The translations under genes were made by a program, and so were the position numbers. From 40CM-2-70-7 sp035631315 (GTDB lineage: Bacteria; Gemmatimonadota; Gemmatimonadetes; Gemmatimonadales; GWC2-71-9): a stretch of 64,000 nucleotides of DNA. The stretch lies in contig DASQIZ010000069.1 in NCBI GenBank assembly GCA_035631315.1, positions 62,001-126,000 of the forward strand, read 5' to 3'. The notes under the pieces were generated by a model. The model saw nothing but the letters and a program-made list of their open reading frames with translations. It did not search any database and had not been told where the DNA came from. Positions 16,862-24,675 of this stretch are shown here, one piece after another; position 1 is the stretch's first letter, and each line of letters begins with the position of its first letter.

Positions 16862-17242
16862 TTACGCGAGATCGTCCAGTGGCACGCCGTCCCGCACCAG
16901 GACCAGGATGGCCGCCTGGGGCACGACGAGGTAGGTCTTGCCTTCGAACGTGATCTCCACCGCTGCCTTCCTGAAGAAGAGCGCGTAGTCGTTCAGGCGC
17001 GCCTGCATCGGGAGGTACTTCACATCACTGGACCGGATTTTCCAGGGCTCGTCGTCCATGGACGCGGGTTCCGCCATCGGCGAACCGGGACCGGTCGCGA
17101 CGATCCTGCCTCCCTGCACCTGCCGGCCCTCGAGCGCAGTGGCCGGCAGATAGAGGCCCACATTGGTCCGTTCCTCCCCCTCCTGGGGAAGGACGAGGAC
17201 GCGATCCCCGACGACGATCAGTTTCTTGGCACCGTCATCCAT
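16862..17242 (-). CDS. GroES-like (chaperonin-10 fold) protein
   Basis: 126 residues, longer than GroES (about 97). The N-terminal part follows Cpn10 (VGDRVLVLPQEGEE, GLYLPATALEG, VQGGRIVATGPG), with an insertion around PASMDDEPWKIRSSDVKYLPMQ and a family-like end (YLVVPQAAILVLV). No groEL next to it, so it is an accessory Cpn10 homologue rather than the main co-chaperonin. Its ATG overlaps the bacilliredoxin stop by one base (TGATG), giving tight coupling, and a terminator follows. Role unknown; a link to envelope or redox stress is suggested only by its neighbours. Confidence 0.82.
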   Translation of the reverse strand: MDDGAKKLIVVGDRVLVLPQEGEERTNVGLYLPATALEGRQVQGGRIVATGPGSPMAEPASMDDEPWKIRSSDVKYLPMQARLNDYALFFRKAAVEITFEGKTYLVVPQAAILVLVRDGVPLDDLA

Positions 17243-17682
17243 CAGGCGCAGAACCGGTCGAATGCGCCGCTCAGGTCGGCGGCGATGTCCGAAGGCGTGC
17301 GGCCTTCGATGTTCTTCCGTTCAAGCATGAAGACGAGCTTCCCATCCTTGAATAGCGCAATTTGCGGAGATGACGCCGGGTAGGGCGCGAAATAGCTTCG
17401 CGCCCGCGCGGTGGCTTCAGCATCCTGGCCCGCGAACACCGTCAACAGACGTGCCGGCTTCCTGGTGCCGCGCAGGGCCATCGCCGTGGCGGGGCGAGCC
17501 CGACCGGACGCGCAACCGCACACGGAGTTCACCACCACCAGCGTGGTGTCCGCCGGCTTCGCCATCACTTCATCCACCCGTTCGGGCGTCCGCAGTTCTT
17601 CGAAGCCGAGGCGCACGAGCTCTTCGCGCATCGGCTGAACCAGGTTCGGATCGTACATCGGGACGTGCAGATTGCTCATCAT
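17242..17682 (-). CDS. BrxA/BrxB family bacilliredoxin
   Basis: 146 residues, thioredoxin-fold protein that removes bacillithiol or a similar low-molecular-weight thiol from oxidised proteins. The family CGC site is present (VVNSVCGCASG), with YPASSPQIALFKDGKLVFMLER downstream. Second-to-last gene of the NfeD-like/flotillin operon and overlapping the GroES-like gene by one base. It implies the host may use bacillithiol or a related thiol; no biosynthesis genes are in view. Confidence 0.9.
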   Translation of the reverse strand: MMSNLHVPMYDPNLVQPMREELVRLGFEELRTPERVDEVMAKPADTTLVVVNSVCGCASGRARPATAMALRGTRKPARLLTVFAGQDAEATARARSYFAPYPASSPQIALFKDGKLVFMLERKNIEGRTPSDIAADLSGAFDRFCA

Positions 17683-17706
17683 GGTCTCTGAATTGGGGTC
17701 CGAATC

Positions 17707-18990
17707 TTACTTCCTTCCGCTTGTAACCGGAGCCGCCGGAGCATTGTTCCCCCCGTCGTTGTCCGGCACCAGCAGCCCTTTCGACACCAGCTGCGCCGCC
17801 AGCACCGTCTGAATGACGGACGTGACGTTGTTGGTGACGGTTCCAGCTGCCCCTCCCGCGTCACCGCCGGAGATCGTCACCAGCTTCGACTGAGCCAGCG
17901 CGTCCGCGATGGCGGGTGCGATCTGAGGCAACATCTCGATCTGCCGGTACCGGAAGTAACTCTCGCCACCCGCCTTGATCGCTTCATTCACCTTCTTGAT
18001 GCTCTCGGCCTGGGCCTCGGCGATCTTGGTGATGCGAATGGCCTCGGCGTCCGCGGTCGCCTGCGCGTCGATCCGGATCTTCTCGGCATCCGCCTTGGCC
18101 TGCGCGATTTGCGTGGCGTCGAGCTCCGCTTCCCGCTGCTCGCCCAGCGCGACCTGCTTCTTCGCCGTCGCCTGCGCGATCAGCGCGGCGTTCGCCGCCT
18201 TGGTCTGTTCGAGCTCGCGCTCCTTGTCGGAAATCGCGCGCTCGGCGTCGAGCTGCGCCTCCTTCGCGCGGCGCCCTTGCTGGGCCGAGACGATGTCGGC
18301 ATTCGCCTGCGCCTCGGCCGCCGATTGCCGGCGGCGCGCGTCGGCAACTTCCGACTGCACGACTTTGATGTTGAGCGAGTTGAAGATCAGACCCAGATCG
18401 GTGAGCTCGCGCGAGCAGGCCTTCCGGATGATGACGGACAGCGGATCATCGTCGTCCTCCGAACTCGCCGCCGCGACCAGATCGGTCCCCGCCGTGATCG
18501 GCGCAGGCAGGTTGGACGGGCCGGCGGTCTTGGCCGAAAAGAGCTGGTCGTGCGTCAACAGGTTGATGGCCCGCCGACCCGAGCTCGAGAGCAGATCGGT
18601 GAGCGTGCTGAGCTGATCACCATCGGACTTGGAGAAGAACCGGTTGGCGGCCGTCTTGATCAAGATGTCTGTGTCGCCGACCGACACGATCGCGCTCGCG
18701 AGCACCCGCACCTTGATGGGGCGCGGCGTGCCGCTCGTATCCAGGTCCGCCGTCTGGTCCGTGATATCCAGGTCGACGTTGATGACCTTGGAGGAGAGCG
18801 TCGTCCCCGTGGTGAGCAGGGGAATTTCCTTCGACTTGCCCGGGCCGCGATACGTGACCGTCGCCCCATGAATCCAGCTCACCAGCCGGATCTCACCGGC
18901 CGCGACGTCCCGGAGAAACGTGGACACGATGAGCGGGACCACCACGAGCACGCCCACCACCACCCCGCCGATCACCATCCAGTTCTGCAT
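17707..18990 (-). CDS. flotillin-like SPFH/band 7 membrane protein
   Basis: 427 residues. One N-terminal membrane helix (VIGGVVVGVLVVVPLIVSTFL), SPFH domain (about 30-220, with VRVLASAIVSVGD and ACSRELTDLGLIFNSLNIK), then a long Ala/Glu/Lys coiled coil (about 225-345, EAQANADIVSAQQGRRAKEAQ) and a flotillin-type tail with QIAPAIADALAQS. Organises membrane microdomains as large oligomers. It follows an NfeD-like gene by 20 bases, the classic pairing (as in yuaF-floT and yqiJ-yqiK). Confidence 0.93.
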   Translation of the reverse strand: MQNWMVIGGVVVGVLVVVPLIVSTFLRDVAAGEIRLVSWIHGATVTYRGPGKSKEIPLLTTGTTLSSKVINVDLDITDQTADLDTSGTPRPIKVRVLASAIVSVGDTDILIKTAANRFFSKSDGDQLSTLTDLLSSSGRRAINLLTHDQLFSAKTAGPSNLPAPITAGTDLVAAASSEDDDDPLSVIIRKACSRELTDLGLIFNSLNIKVVQSEVADARRRQSAAEAQANADIVSAQQGRRAKEAQLDAERAISDKERELEQTKAANAALIAQATAKKQVALGEQREAELDATQIAQAKADAEKIRIDAQATADAEAIRITKIAEAQAESIKKVNEAIKAGGESYFRYRQIEMLPQIAPAIADALAQSKLVTISGGDAGGAAGTVTNNVTSVIQTVLAAQLVSKGLLVPDNDGGNNAPAAPVTSGRK

Positions 18991-19010
18991 GCCGTGCTCC
19001 TGTTGGGGAC

Positions 19011-19655
19011 TCAGTCCTGGGTGCGACTCACCACCACGCGATGCCGGGCGCTGTCCACGTCTTTCACGAAGAGTGTGTCGCCCGCGCGCACCTTCGGCCC
19101 CGAGCGATCCTCGGGACTCAGGGTGCCAAGCAGCTGAACAATCTGACCGTTGAGTTCGACCGACACTAGCCCTTGGCCCTGTGCGTCGAATCCCGTGACC
19201 ACCTGCGCCTCGTCACCCAGCGTCGCCTCGAGGGTCAGCGCAGGCTCCGACGCAAACTTCGAAAGGAAATTGAAGAGCGGACGAACGAGAATGCTTTCGA
19301 AGACCACTCCGCCCACCGCAGCGAACGCGATGAGGATCGGGCCGCCGAAGACCCCCTTGAGCAGGAAACCGGTGGCGCCGAACCCGAGGACGAGACTGAA
19401 CAGCACGCGGGGCGAGAGGATGGTGAGGAACGCACGGGAAACTCTCGCGATTCCGACGTTGATGCCGTGCGCGTGCTGGGCACCATGCTGGACCGAGTGA
19501 CCCTTCCCCCCCGATTTGATCACACCATGAGAGTGACCATGTCCGTGACTGTGGCCGACGTGACCGCCGGGATGGAGACGGTGCCCAAGGCCGGAGACAC
19601 CCATGGCGAGGAGGCCGATGCCCCCCAGGGCCAAGGCGAACGTGTAGGGGTCCAT
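19011..19655 (-). CDS. NfeD/YqiJ-like membrane protein with His-rich loop
   Basis: 214 residues. An N-terminal hydrophobic helix, then a 39-residue loop with 12 histidines (H25-H63, including GHSHGHGHSHG), two to three membrane helices (VLFSLVLGFGATGFLLKGVFG, ILIAFAAVGGVVFESILV) and a C-terminal OB-like barrel (ATLGDEAQVVTGFDAQGQG, VRAGDTLFVKDVD). The flotillin-partner family normally has membrane helices plus an OB fold; the His-rich loop is extra and suggests metal binding. First gene of the operon, behind a TTCACA-TAGTTT promoter. Confidence 0.8.
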   Translation of the reverse strand: MDPYTFALALGGIGLLAMGVSGLGHRLHPGGHVGHSHGHGHSHGVIKSGGKGHSVQHGAQHAHGINVGIARVSRAFLTILSPRVLFSLVLGFGATGFLLKGVFGGPILIAFAAVGGVVFESILVRPLFNFLSKFASEPALTLEATLGDEAQVVTGFDAQGQGLVSVELNGQIVQLLGTLSPEDRSGPKVRAGDTLFVKDVDSARHRVVVSRTQD

Positions 19656-19664
19656 GTGGTGGGA

Positions 19665-19692
19665 AAACTACAGGCTTTGGATTGGGTGTGAA
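19665..19692 (-). promoter_or_regulatory. promoter of the NfeD-like/flotillin operon
   Basis: Minus strand: TTCACA (19692-19687), 16 bases, TAGTTT (19670-19665), then 9 bases to the ATG at 19655. The short distance leaves a leader of only 1-3 nt. Confidence 0.55.
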
Positions 19693-19720
19693 TCAGGGTG
19701 GAAAACCACGCCGGTTTCCG

Positions 19721-21106
19721 TTACCTGAGCGTGACGAGCTGCTCCGGCGCCGGCTCGGCACAGCAGAACCAGGACTCGCTCAACCGGGGTACCGGAACCA
19801 TACTCGGCGTTGTGGGGCGCGGGGATACGGGGTTTCCGTCACGAATCGTGACCGCCGCCGACCGTATCCTTTCCACAATTACTTCCGGCTCTGCACCCTC
19901 GCTGTTGCCCTGCTCCATCAGTTTAGTCACGGTTGCGCAGAGGGCGTCCATGCGTGGGTCCGGGTGGGTCCAGCGGTACCCAAGCCGGCCCGGTTCGAGG
20001 GGGCCGAGGAAAGGCCTGATGGCTTGGCGCTCCAGGAGACCCGATCCGGGAGGAATCAGGAGCCGGATGGTCAACTGGATCGGATCGATATGCCAGATGA
20101 GTCCCTGCGCCACGACGAATTCCACGAGATCCACATAGTCGTCGAGCGTGGTCCACGGCGTGAACGCCACCAGCGAAGGACGCAGGGTGAGGCCCGCTTC
20201 GCGAGTCAGCCGGAGCGCTTCGAACACGTCGGCGCGGACGTGGCCCTTTTCCAGGTGCTCGAGAACGGTATCGCTCAGCGACTCGACGGCGGACACGACG
20301 AAGAGCGCGCCGGCGTTCACGAGCTCCGGCAACAGCGCCCGGTGCTTCAAGAGGTGCTCGACCTTGGCCGTGAAATCGAACGTCACGTCCGGGAACTCAC
20401 GGTGGAGCGCCTGCGCCAGCTTCCGTGCGTGTCCCGGTCCGTTCAGAAAATCGGGATCGCCGAAGGTGATGTGCCCCGCTCCGGCCGCGACCTGCGCGCG
20501 AATGTCCGCGAGCACCGTCTCTACCGGGATCGCGAAAAACCGGCCGTCGTACACGGGCGGGATGGGACAATGGCGACAGAGGTGGAGGCAGCCCCGGCTC
20601 CCTTGCACGTACCCGGCGGGCACGCTCCGGTCGCCATGCTCGAGCGTCACGTAGTGATCGAGTGACGGCAGGCCCTCGCGGAACGGCACCGGGAAGTCGA
20701 GCCGGCGAAGCACTGGCTCCTGAGGGACTGCACCTCCCGTCAGCCGGGCAACCAGGGCCTCTTCGCTCTCCCCTGCCAGTACCCAATCCGCGATGCCGTC
20801 GAGCAGATACTCCCGGTTCAGCCACGCGTAATGCCCGAAGAATCCGATCTCCACGCCGGGATGGAGCTCCTTCGCCACCTCGGCAGCTTCCACTCCGACC
20901 CGTAGCGCGGTGTGCATCGGGACCGAGAAGACGATGACTTCCGCCCGACGGGCCACGGCCGGCGTCAGGATGCCTTGGGCGAGGTCGAGCTGTGCGGGAT
21001 GGAAGCCTGCGCGGCGGAGAAATGCCGCCGCCTGCGCCGTCGCGAGCGGCTGATGGCCGAGCTCGTAACAGGACACGAGCAACACGGCACCGGCCTCACG
21101 GATCAT
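19721..21106 (-). CDS. CCAEP-tail radical SAM protein with B12-binding-like N-terminus
   Basis: 461 residues from the ATG at 21106 (overlaps the upstream stop as ATGA). The N-terminal half resembles a Rossmann-type cobalamin-binding domain (LVSCYELGHQPL, VEIGFFGHYAWLN). The radical SAM cluster motif is CLHLCRHC, followed by the TIM barrel (ITFGDPDFLNGPGHA). The C-terminus carries FCCAEP, the hallmark of the CUAEP/CCAEP-tail radical SAM (seleno)protein family, with both positions Cys here. Function of the family unknown. Last gene of the long minus-strand run; a weak hairpin at 19699-19719 follows. Confidence 0.85.
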   Translation of the reverse strand: MIREAGAVLLVSCYELGHQPLATAQAAAFLRRAGFHPAQLDLAQGILTPAVARRAEVIVFSVPMHTALRVGVEAAEVAKELHPGVEIGFFGHYAWLNREYLLDGIADWVLAGESEEALVARLTGGAVPQEPVLRRLDFPVPFREGLPSLDHYVTLEHGDRSVPAGYVQGSRGCLHLCRHCPIPPVYDGRFFAIPVETVLADIRAQVAAGAGHITFGDPDFLNGPGHARKLAQALHREFPDVTFDFTAKVEHLLKHRALLPELVNAGALFVVSAVESLSDTVLEHLEKGHVRADVFEALRLTREAGLTLRPSLVAFTPWTTLDDYVDLVEFVVAQGLIWHIDPIQLTIRLLIPPGSGLLERQAIRPFLGPLEPGRLGYRWTHPDPRMDALCATVTKLMEQGNSEGAEPEVIVERIRSAAVTIRDGNPVSPRPTTPSMVPVPRLSESWFCCAEPAPEQLVTLR

Positions 21107-21309
21107 CGAGGTTTGACGAACCGCAGCACGAAGGCAACTCCGAGGCATCCCACGGCAGCCCACACCAGCTCCAACCGGTGGAGACTCATACCGACAAGTC
21201 CCACGAGGAGCCCAACGCCGCCCACGGCCGCCTTGATGTGCACCATTCGCCCCGGGCGGCCTTGCTCCGGCTGGGGCGGGAGGTCACTCGATGACGAGGG
21301 TGAAGTCAT
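21103..21309 (-). CDS. small two-helix membrane protein
   Basis: 68 residues from the ATG at 21309; starts at 21333 or 21246 are also possible. Two hydrophobic helices (IKAAVGGVGLLVGLVGM and LVWAAVGCLGVAFVL) joined by SLHRLE, with a basic end. No family recognised. It overlaps both neighbours: the pilin-like gene by up to 26 bases and the radical SAM gene by 4. Real because both flanking genes are fitted to it and its hydrophobic pattern is coherent. Confidence 0.6.
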   Translation of the reverse strand: MTSPSSSSDLPPQPEQGRPGRMVHIKAAVGGVGLLVGLVGMSLHRLELVWAAVGCLGVAFVLRFVKPR

Positions 21310-21736
21310 TCGGCCCCCCGAAAGCGAGCGCACCGTGATAGTCCGCGAGGATGGCGTTCATCAGTTCCGTGTTTGCGCTCTGCAGCTCGAGCCCGAGCAG
21401 CGGCTGGCCGGGGGACAGAGGATTCCCCTGCGCCGTTCCCAGGAGCGACCACCGGTACTGCACGTCCTGATACTGGAACTGGAATCCCTTCGGGAGGGAC
21501 TGCACGAACCAGGGCGGCACCTGACCGAACGTCCCGCTCGGCGGGAAGCTGTCATGGGACGCGTACACGTCGTACGCCGCACCCCGGATGACGTCGTAGT
21601 CCGACAGAACCTTGGCGGCGTTGGCGCGGACCTTTACGACCCGCATCAACGGGATCGCGATGTTCGCGAGGATCCCCACGATGATGAGGGTGACGAGGAG
21701 CTCGATCAGCGTGAACCCGCGACGGCCGTGATTCAC
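21284..21736 (-). CDS. type IV pilin-like / pseudopilin protein
   Basis: 150 residues from the GTG at 21736. Begins with a short basic leader and the prepilin peptidase site (RRG^FTLIELLVTLIIVGILA), followed by the hydrophobic N-terminal helix and a globular domain (about 110 residues). Exported and cleaved by a PilD-type peptidase. Starts with a GTGA overlap onto the preceding gene, which encodes another pilin-like ectodomain. No pilus or type II secretion ATPase is in view, so whether it joins a pilus or a secretion pseudopilus is open. Confidence 0.85.
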   Translation of the reverse strand: MNHGRRGFTLIELLVTLIIVGILANIAIPLMRVVKVRANAAKVLSDYDVIRGAAYDVYASHDSFPPSGTFGQVPPWFVQSLPKGFQFQYQDVQYRWSLLGTAQGNPLSPGQPLLGLELQSANTELMNAILADYHGALAFGGPNDFTLVIE

Positions 21737-22221
21737 GGCTTCCTCCGTTGCAGCGATCGATAGGCGGACGCGAACGGGGTCAGGGGATCGCCATGCCGGT
21801 ACGTCACCGATCCGGTGTCGAGGTTCGCGACGATGCTCCACATCGTGTCCGACACGGCGTAGTGCAGGCCCTGCCACTCCACACCCACCTGCGTCAGGTT
21901 CGCGGGGTAGGCGCCGTGGGCGCTCCGGTACGCCTCGATCGCCTCGGCGGCGATGTAGATCCGGAACCTGGTGGACGCATCCTGGTCGGCGGCGGTCAAC
22001 TTCGAAGCCGCCGGGCCCGTGTTGAAGACGTTCCAGGCGGTGAGGCCGAGAAAGACCGGCGTGAGTCCCAGGAGCAGCGGCACTTTGCTCTTTTTCTTCT
22101 TGCGGGCCTTCTCCGCATCGGCCTTGATCTGCTTCGCGTCGTCCACCTTCTGCTGGACGATCGATTTGACCAGGTCGGCGGCAGCCTTGGGCTGAGTGAA
22201 CCCGCGGGGGCGGTCGGTCAT
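21733..22221 (-). CDS. single-pass membrane protein with pseudopilin-like ectodomain
   Basis: 162 residues. A charged cytoplasmic N-terminus (coiled, ending KKKKSK), one membrane helix (VPLLLGLTPVFLGLTAWNVF), then a periplasmic domain whose start (AAEAIEAYRSAHGAYPANL) looks like the alpha-helix/loop junction of pseudopilins. It has no prepilin cleavage site, so it is membrane-anchored by a normal helix. Overlaps the hydratase gene upstream and the pilin gene downstream by 4 bases each. Not a named family that I can identify. Confidence 0.7.
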   Translation of the reverse strand: MTDRPRGFTQPKAAADLVKSIVQQKVDDAKQIKADAEKARKKKKSKVPLLLGLTPVFLGLTAWNVFNTGPAASKLTAADQDASTRFRIYIAAEAIEAYRSAHGAYPANLTQVGVEWQGLHYAVSDTMWSIVANLDTGSVTYRHGDPLTPFASAYRSLQRRKP

Positions 22222-22976
22222 TTCTTGAGAAATTTGGCGATCGACGCGCGGAAGTCGGCGGTGGCGCGGCTGGCAGCGTTCACATCCGCCGAGAGCCTGA
22301 TGCCGGCCTCGAACGACACGCCGTCCAGCTGATAGAACTGCCGCTTCGTGAAGGCGAGCGCCGTCGGGCTCGAGTCCGCGATGGTCCGGAGGAGGTCCCC
22401 GACCTGCTCTTCACAGTCGGAGTCCTCATACACGCGGGACACGAGACCCACCGCGTGTGCTTCCGCCGCATTGAGCAGATGTCCCGTGGCGGCCAGGTCG
22501 AACGCGACCTTCTCCCCCACAGCCCGTTTCAGCATGTTCATGACGAGCGCCGGCACAAATCCTCGTTGCACTTCCGGGTAGCCAAACTGCGCCGTTTCGG
22601 AAGCGAGCACCAGATCACACGCCGTGGCGAGCCCGCAGCCGCCGGCCAACGCCCGGCCCCGCACCACCGCCACGACCGGCTTCGGCAACGCCCGCATCTT
22701 GATGAAGAGGCTCCCGAACTGGAGCGCGGCCGCCCGGTTCTGCTCCACCGTCCGGCCGGCGGACGCCAGGAGCTCGTTCAGGTCCATGCCGGCGCAGAAA
22801 TCCTTCCCCGCCCCGCGGAGCGCCACCAGGCGGACGCCCGCGTCCAGATCCGCGCGGTCAAGCAGCTCCGCCAACGCGTTCATCATCGGGGTGTCGATGG
22901 CGTTCTTCTTGTCCGGGCGGTTCAGCGTGCCGGTCAGAATCCCGTCGGCCAGATCGACGAGAACGCGGTCGCTCAT
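22218..22976 (-). CDS. enoyl-CoA hydratase/isomerase family protein
   Basis: 252 residues, crotonase fold. The oxyanion-hole segments are DFCAGMDLNEL and RGRALAGGCGLATACDLVLAS, followed by AQFGYPEVQRGFVPA. The first catalytic Glu of mitochondrial enoyl-CoA hydratase is not conserved in the GGG segment as I read it, so isomerase, hydratase or methylglutaconyl-CoA hydratase (AtuE/LiuC-like) are all possible. Context with AtuA and a carboxyltransferase favours a branched-chain or terpenoid acyl-CoA pathway. Confidence 0.9.
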   Translation of the reverse strand: MSDRVLVDLADGILTGTLNRPDKKNAIDTPMMNALAELLDRADLDAGVRLVALRGAGKDFCAGMDLNELLASAGRTVEQNRAAALQFGSLFIKMRALPKPVVAVVRGRALAGGCGLATACDLVLASETAQFGYPEVQRGFVPALVMNMLKRAVGEKVAFDLAATGHLLNAAEAHAVGLVSRVYEDSDCEEQVGDLLRTIADSSPTALAFTKRQFYQLDGVSFEAGIRLSADVNAASRATADFRASIAKFLKK

Positions 22977-23308
22977 TGGGGCACCTTGATCTTCATGCGC
23001 AGCAGCGCGGTGGAGAACACCTTGCCCTGCGCGTCGGTTTTCAGAGAAATCGTCCCACCACCATCCAGTGCGCCATGCAGGAGAAAGTTGAGCGCCTTGA
23101 GATTGGGGAGCTCGAACCGCTCCACCGGTCCCGTGATCACGCCTTTGAAATGCCGGCGCACCCGGGCCGCCGTGACTTGCTTCACCAAGAGCGGATAGTG
23201 CTTCGCCTGCTTCGCGATGAGCCCCACGTTCGCCGTGTCGCCTTTGTCCCCTGAACGGGCATGGGCGATGTCCACCAGGGCCGTCAGCGACGGCTGTCTC
23301 TTCTTCAT
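22973..23308 (-). CDS. AtuA-associated ferredoxin-fold domain protein
   Basis: 111 residues from the ATG at 23308 (ATGA overlap with atuA). Sequence ALVDIAHARSGDKGDTANVGL is the hallmark of the small domain found fused to, or next to, AtuA (DUF1446) proteins. Here it is a separate gene. Probably a subunit of the AtuA protein; the reaction is not established. Confidence 0.88.
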   Translation of the reverse strand: MKKRQPSLTALVDIAHARSGDKGDTANVGLIAKQAKHYPLLVKQVTAARVRRHFKGVITGPVERFELPNLKALNFLLHGALDGGGTISLKTDAQGKVFSTALLRMKIKVPQ

Positions 23309-24675
23309 ACGCGCACCAGATCGACGCACGCCGTCACCTCACGCTTGTCGAGGAGAGCGGGCCAGTACGCCACGATCTCCTCCGGTTTGGGGCGCCCGCC
23401 GGCGAAGCCGGTCACGGATGGCGGTCCGTTCAGGATCAGCGGCGCAATCTCCCGGGTGAACCGGTCGACTGGTTCCTGGTCCGCCGCCCGCACCCCCACC
23501 CGCAGCTGCACCTCGGCCAGGTCCGCGCTCGGCGGACCGGCGAGCGGTCCGTGCGTCGCGTCGACGCCCACGAATTCGGTAAGCACCGTCTCGAACGAAA
23601 GCCCGAGGTCCTTCAGCCGCTGCCGGAGCACCCGGTCCGCCGCCTGCGCCTTCTTGTAGGCATCGGGCCAGGAGTACACCAGCGTCCCGACGGCCTTGTA
23701 CCCGTAGAAGTACGCACAAGACACCTTGAACTTGTCGGTCGCCGGTTTCCCTTGGATTCCGGAGAACTCGACCCGGTCCTTGCCCTGTTGCTTGAGCTGA
23801 ATCGTCGTGAAATCAGCCACGCAGTCCGGAGTGATGTACGAATGCGGGTCCCCCATTTCGTACACCAGCTGTTCCGTCACCCCCGCCACCGTGATGGCGC
23901 CACCCGTCCTCGGGTGCTTGATGATCGCGAAGGACCCGTCGGGACGGGCTTCGACGATCGGGTAGCCGATGTTCGCCAGGTCCTTCACCCGGCCCCAGTC
24001 GGCGAGGTCGTTCCCGCCACTCGACTGCGCGCCGCATTCGATCGTATGTCCCGCGACCGTTCCCGCGGCCAGGCGGTCCCAGTCATCGGCCCGCCAGCCG
24101 AACTCATGCATCAGGGGCCCCAACGTGAGGCCGGTGTCGGTGACCCGCCCGGTGATCACGATGTCGGCGCCCTGGCGCAGTGCCTCGACCACGGGCGCGG
24201 CACCGAGATACGCGTTGGCCGACCGCACGCTCGCGCGGACATCGGAGAACGGGCGACCCGTGTCCAGATTGGCGAGGGGATGGCCGGCTGCGAGCAGCTG
24301 ATCCAGCCGCGGCAGCAGGTCATCGCCCGTCACGACGCCGATCGTGAGGTTCCCCGCCAGTCCCTGTTTCCGTGCGACCTGCGCGACCGCCTCCGCGCAC
24401 GCCCGGGGATTCACGCCGCCGGCGTTGCTCGTCACCTTCACCTTGCGCTTCACCAGCTCTGGCAGGATGCGCTCCATCAGCGGGATGAAGTCTTTCGCGT
24501 AGCCGAGGGACGCGTCGCGCGACTTCTGCTTCTGCATGATGGACATCGTCACTTCGGCGAGGTAGTCGAGCATCAGGTAGTCGACCGGGCCGCCGGTGAG
24601 CTGGCGATACGGGGCCTCGAGCCAGTCGCCCCAGAAGCCCTGGGCGCCCGCGACGCGAACGACGGGTTTCGTCAT
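23305..24675 (-). CDS. atuA: acyclic terpene utilization AtuA family protein (DUF1446)
   Basis: 456 residues. Opens with VRVAGAQGFWGDWLEAP and contains YLAEVTMSIMQ, VTSNAGGVNPRACAEAV, DIVITGRVTDTGLTLGP and YPIVEARPDGSF, the conserved core of AtuA proteins. In Pseudomonas atuA is required for citronellol/geraniol use, but its catalytic role is not settled; in other bacteria it accompanies acyl-CoA carboxylases and branched-chain oxidation. Coupled to the small associated domain downstream and to a subtilase upstream (4-base overlaps both). Confidence 0.88.
   Translation of the reverse strand: MTKPVVRVAGAQGFWGDWLEAPYRQLTGGPVDYLMLDYLAEVTMSIMQKQKSRDASLGYAKDFIPLMERILPELVKRKVKVTSNAGGVNPRACAEAVAQVARKQGLAGNLTIGVVTGDDLLPRLDQLLAAGHPLANLDTGRPFSDVRASVRSANAYLGAAPVVEALRQGADIVITGRVTDTGLTLGPLMHEFGWRADDWDRLAAGTVAGHTIECGAQSSGGNDLADWGRVKDLANIGYPIVEARPDGSFAIIKHPRTGGAITVAGVTEQLVYEMGDPHSYITPDCVADFTTIQLKQQGKDRVEFSGIQGKPATDKFKVSCAYFYGYKAVGTLVYSWPDAYKKAQAADRVLRQRLKDLGLSFETVLTEFVGVDATHGPLAGPPSADLAEVQLRVGVRAADQEPVDRFTREIAPLILNGPPSVTGFAGGRPKPEEIVAYWPALLDKREVTACVDLVRV

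Noticed and set aside
19699..19719. Strong terminator after the radical SAM gene
   Set aside because: Stem GGAAA-CC/GG-TTTCC has a bulge and no good T-tract; kept only as a weak candidate.
19721..19760. Selenocysteine (UGA) in the CCAEP tail
   Set aside because: Both positions are Cys codons in an uninterrupted frame; no SECIS is needed.
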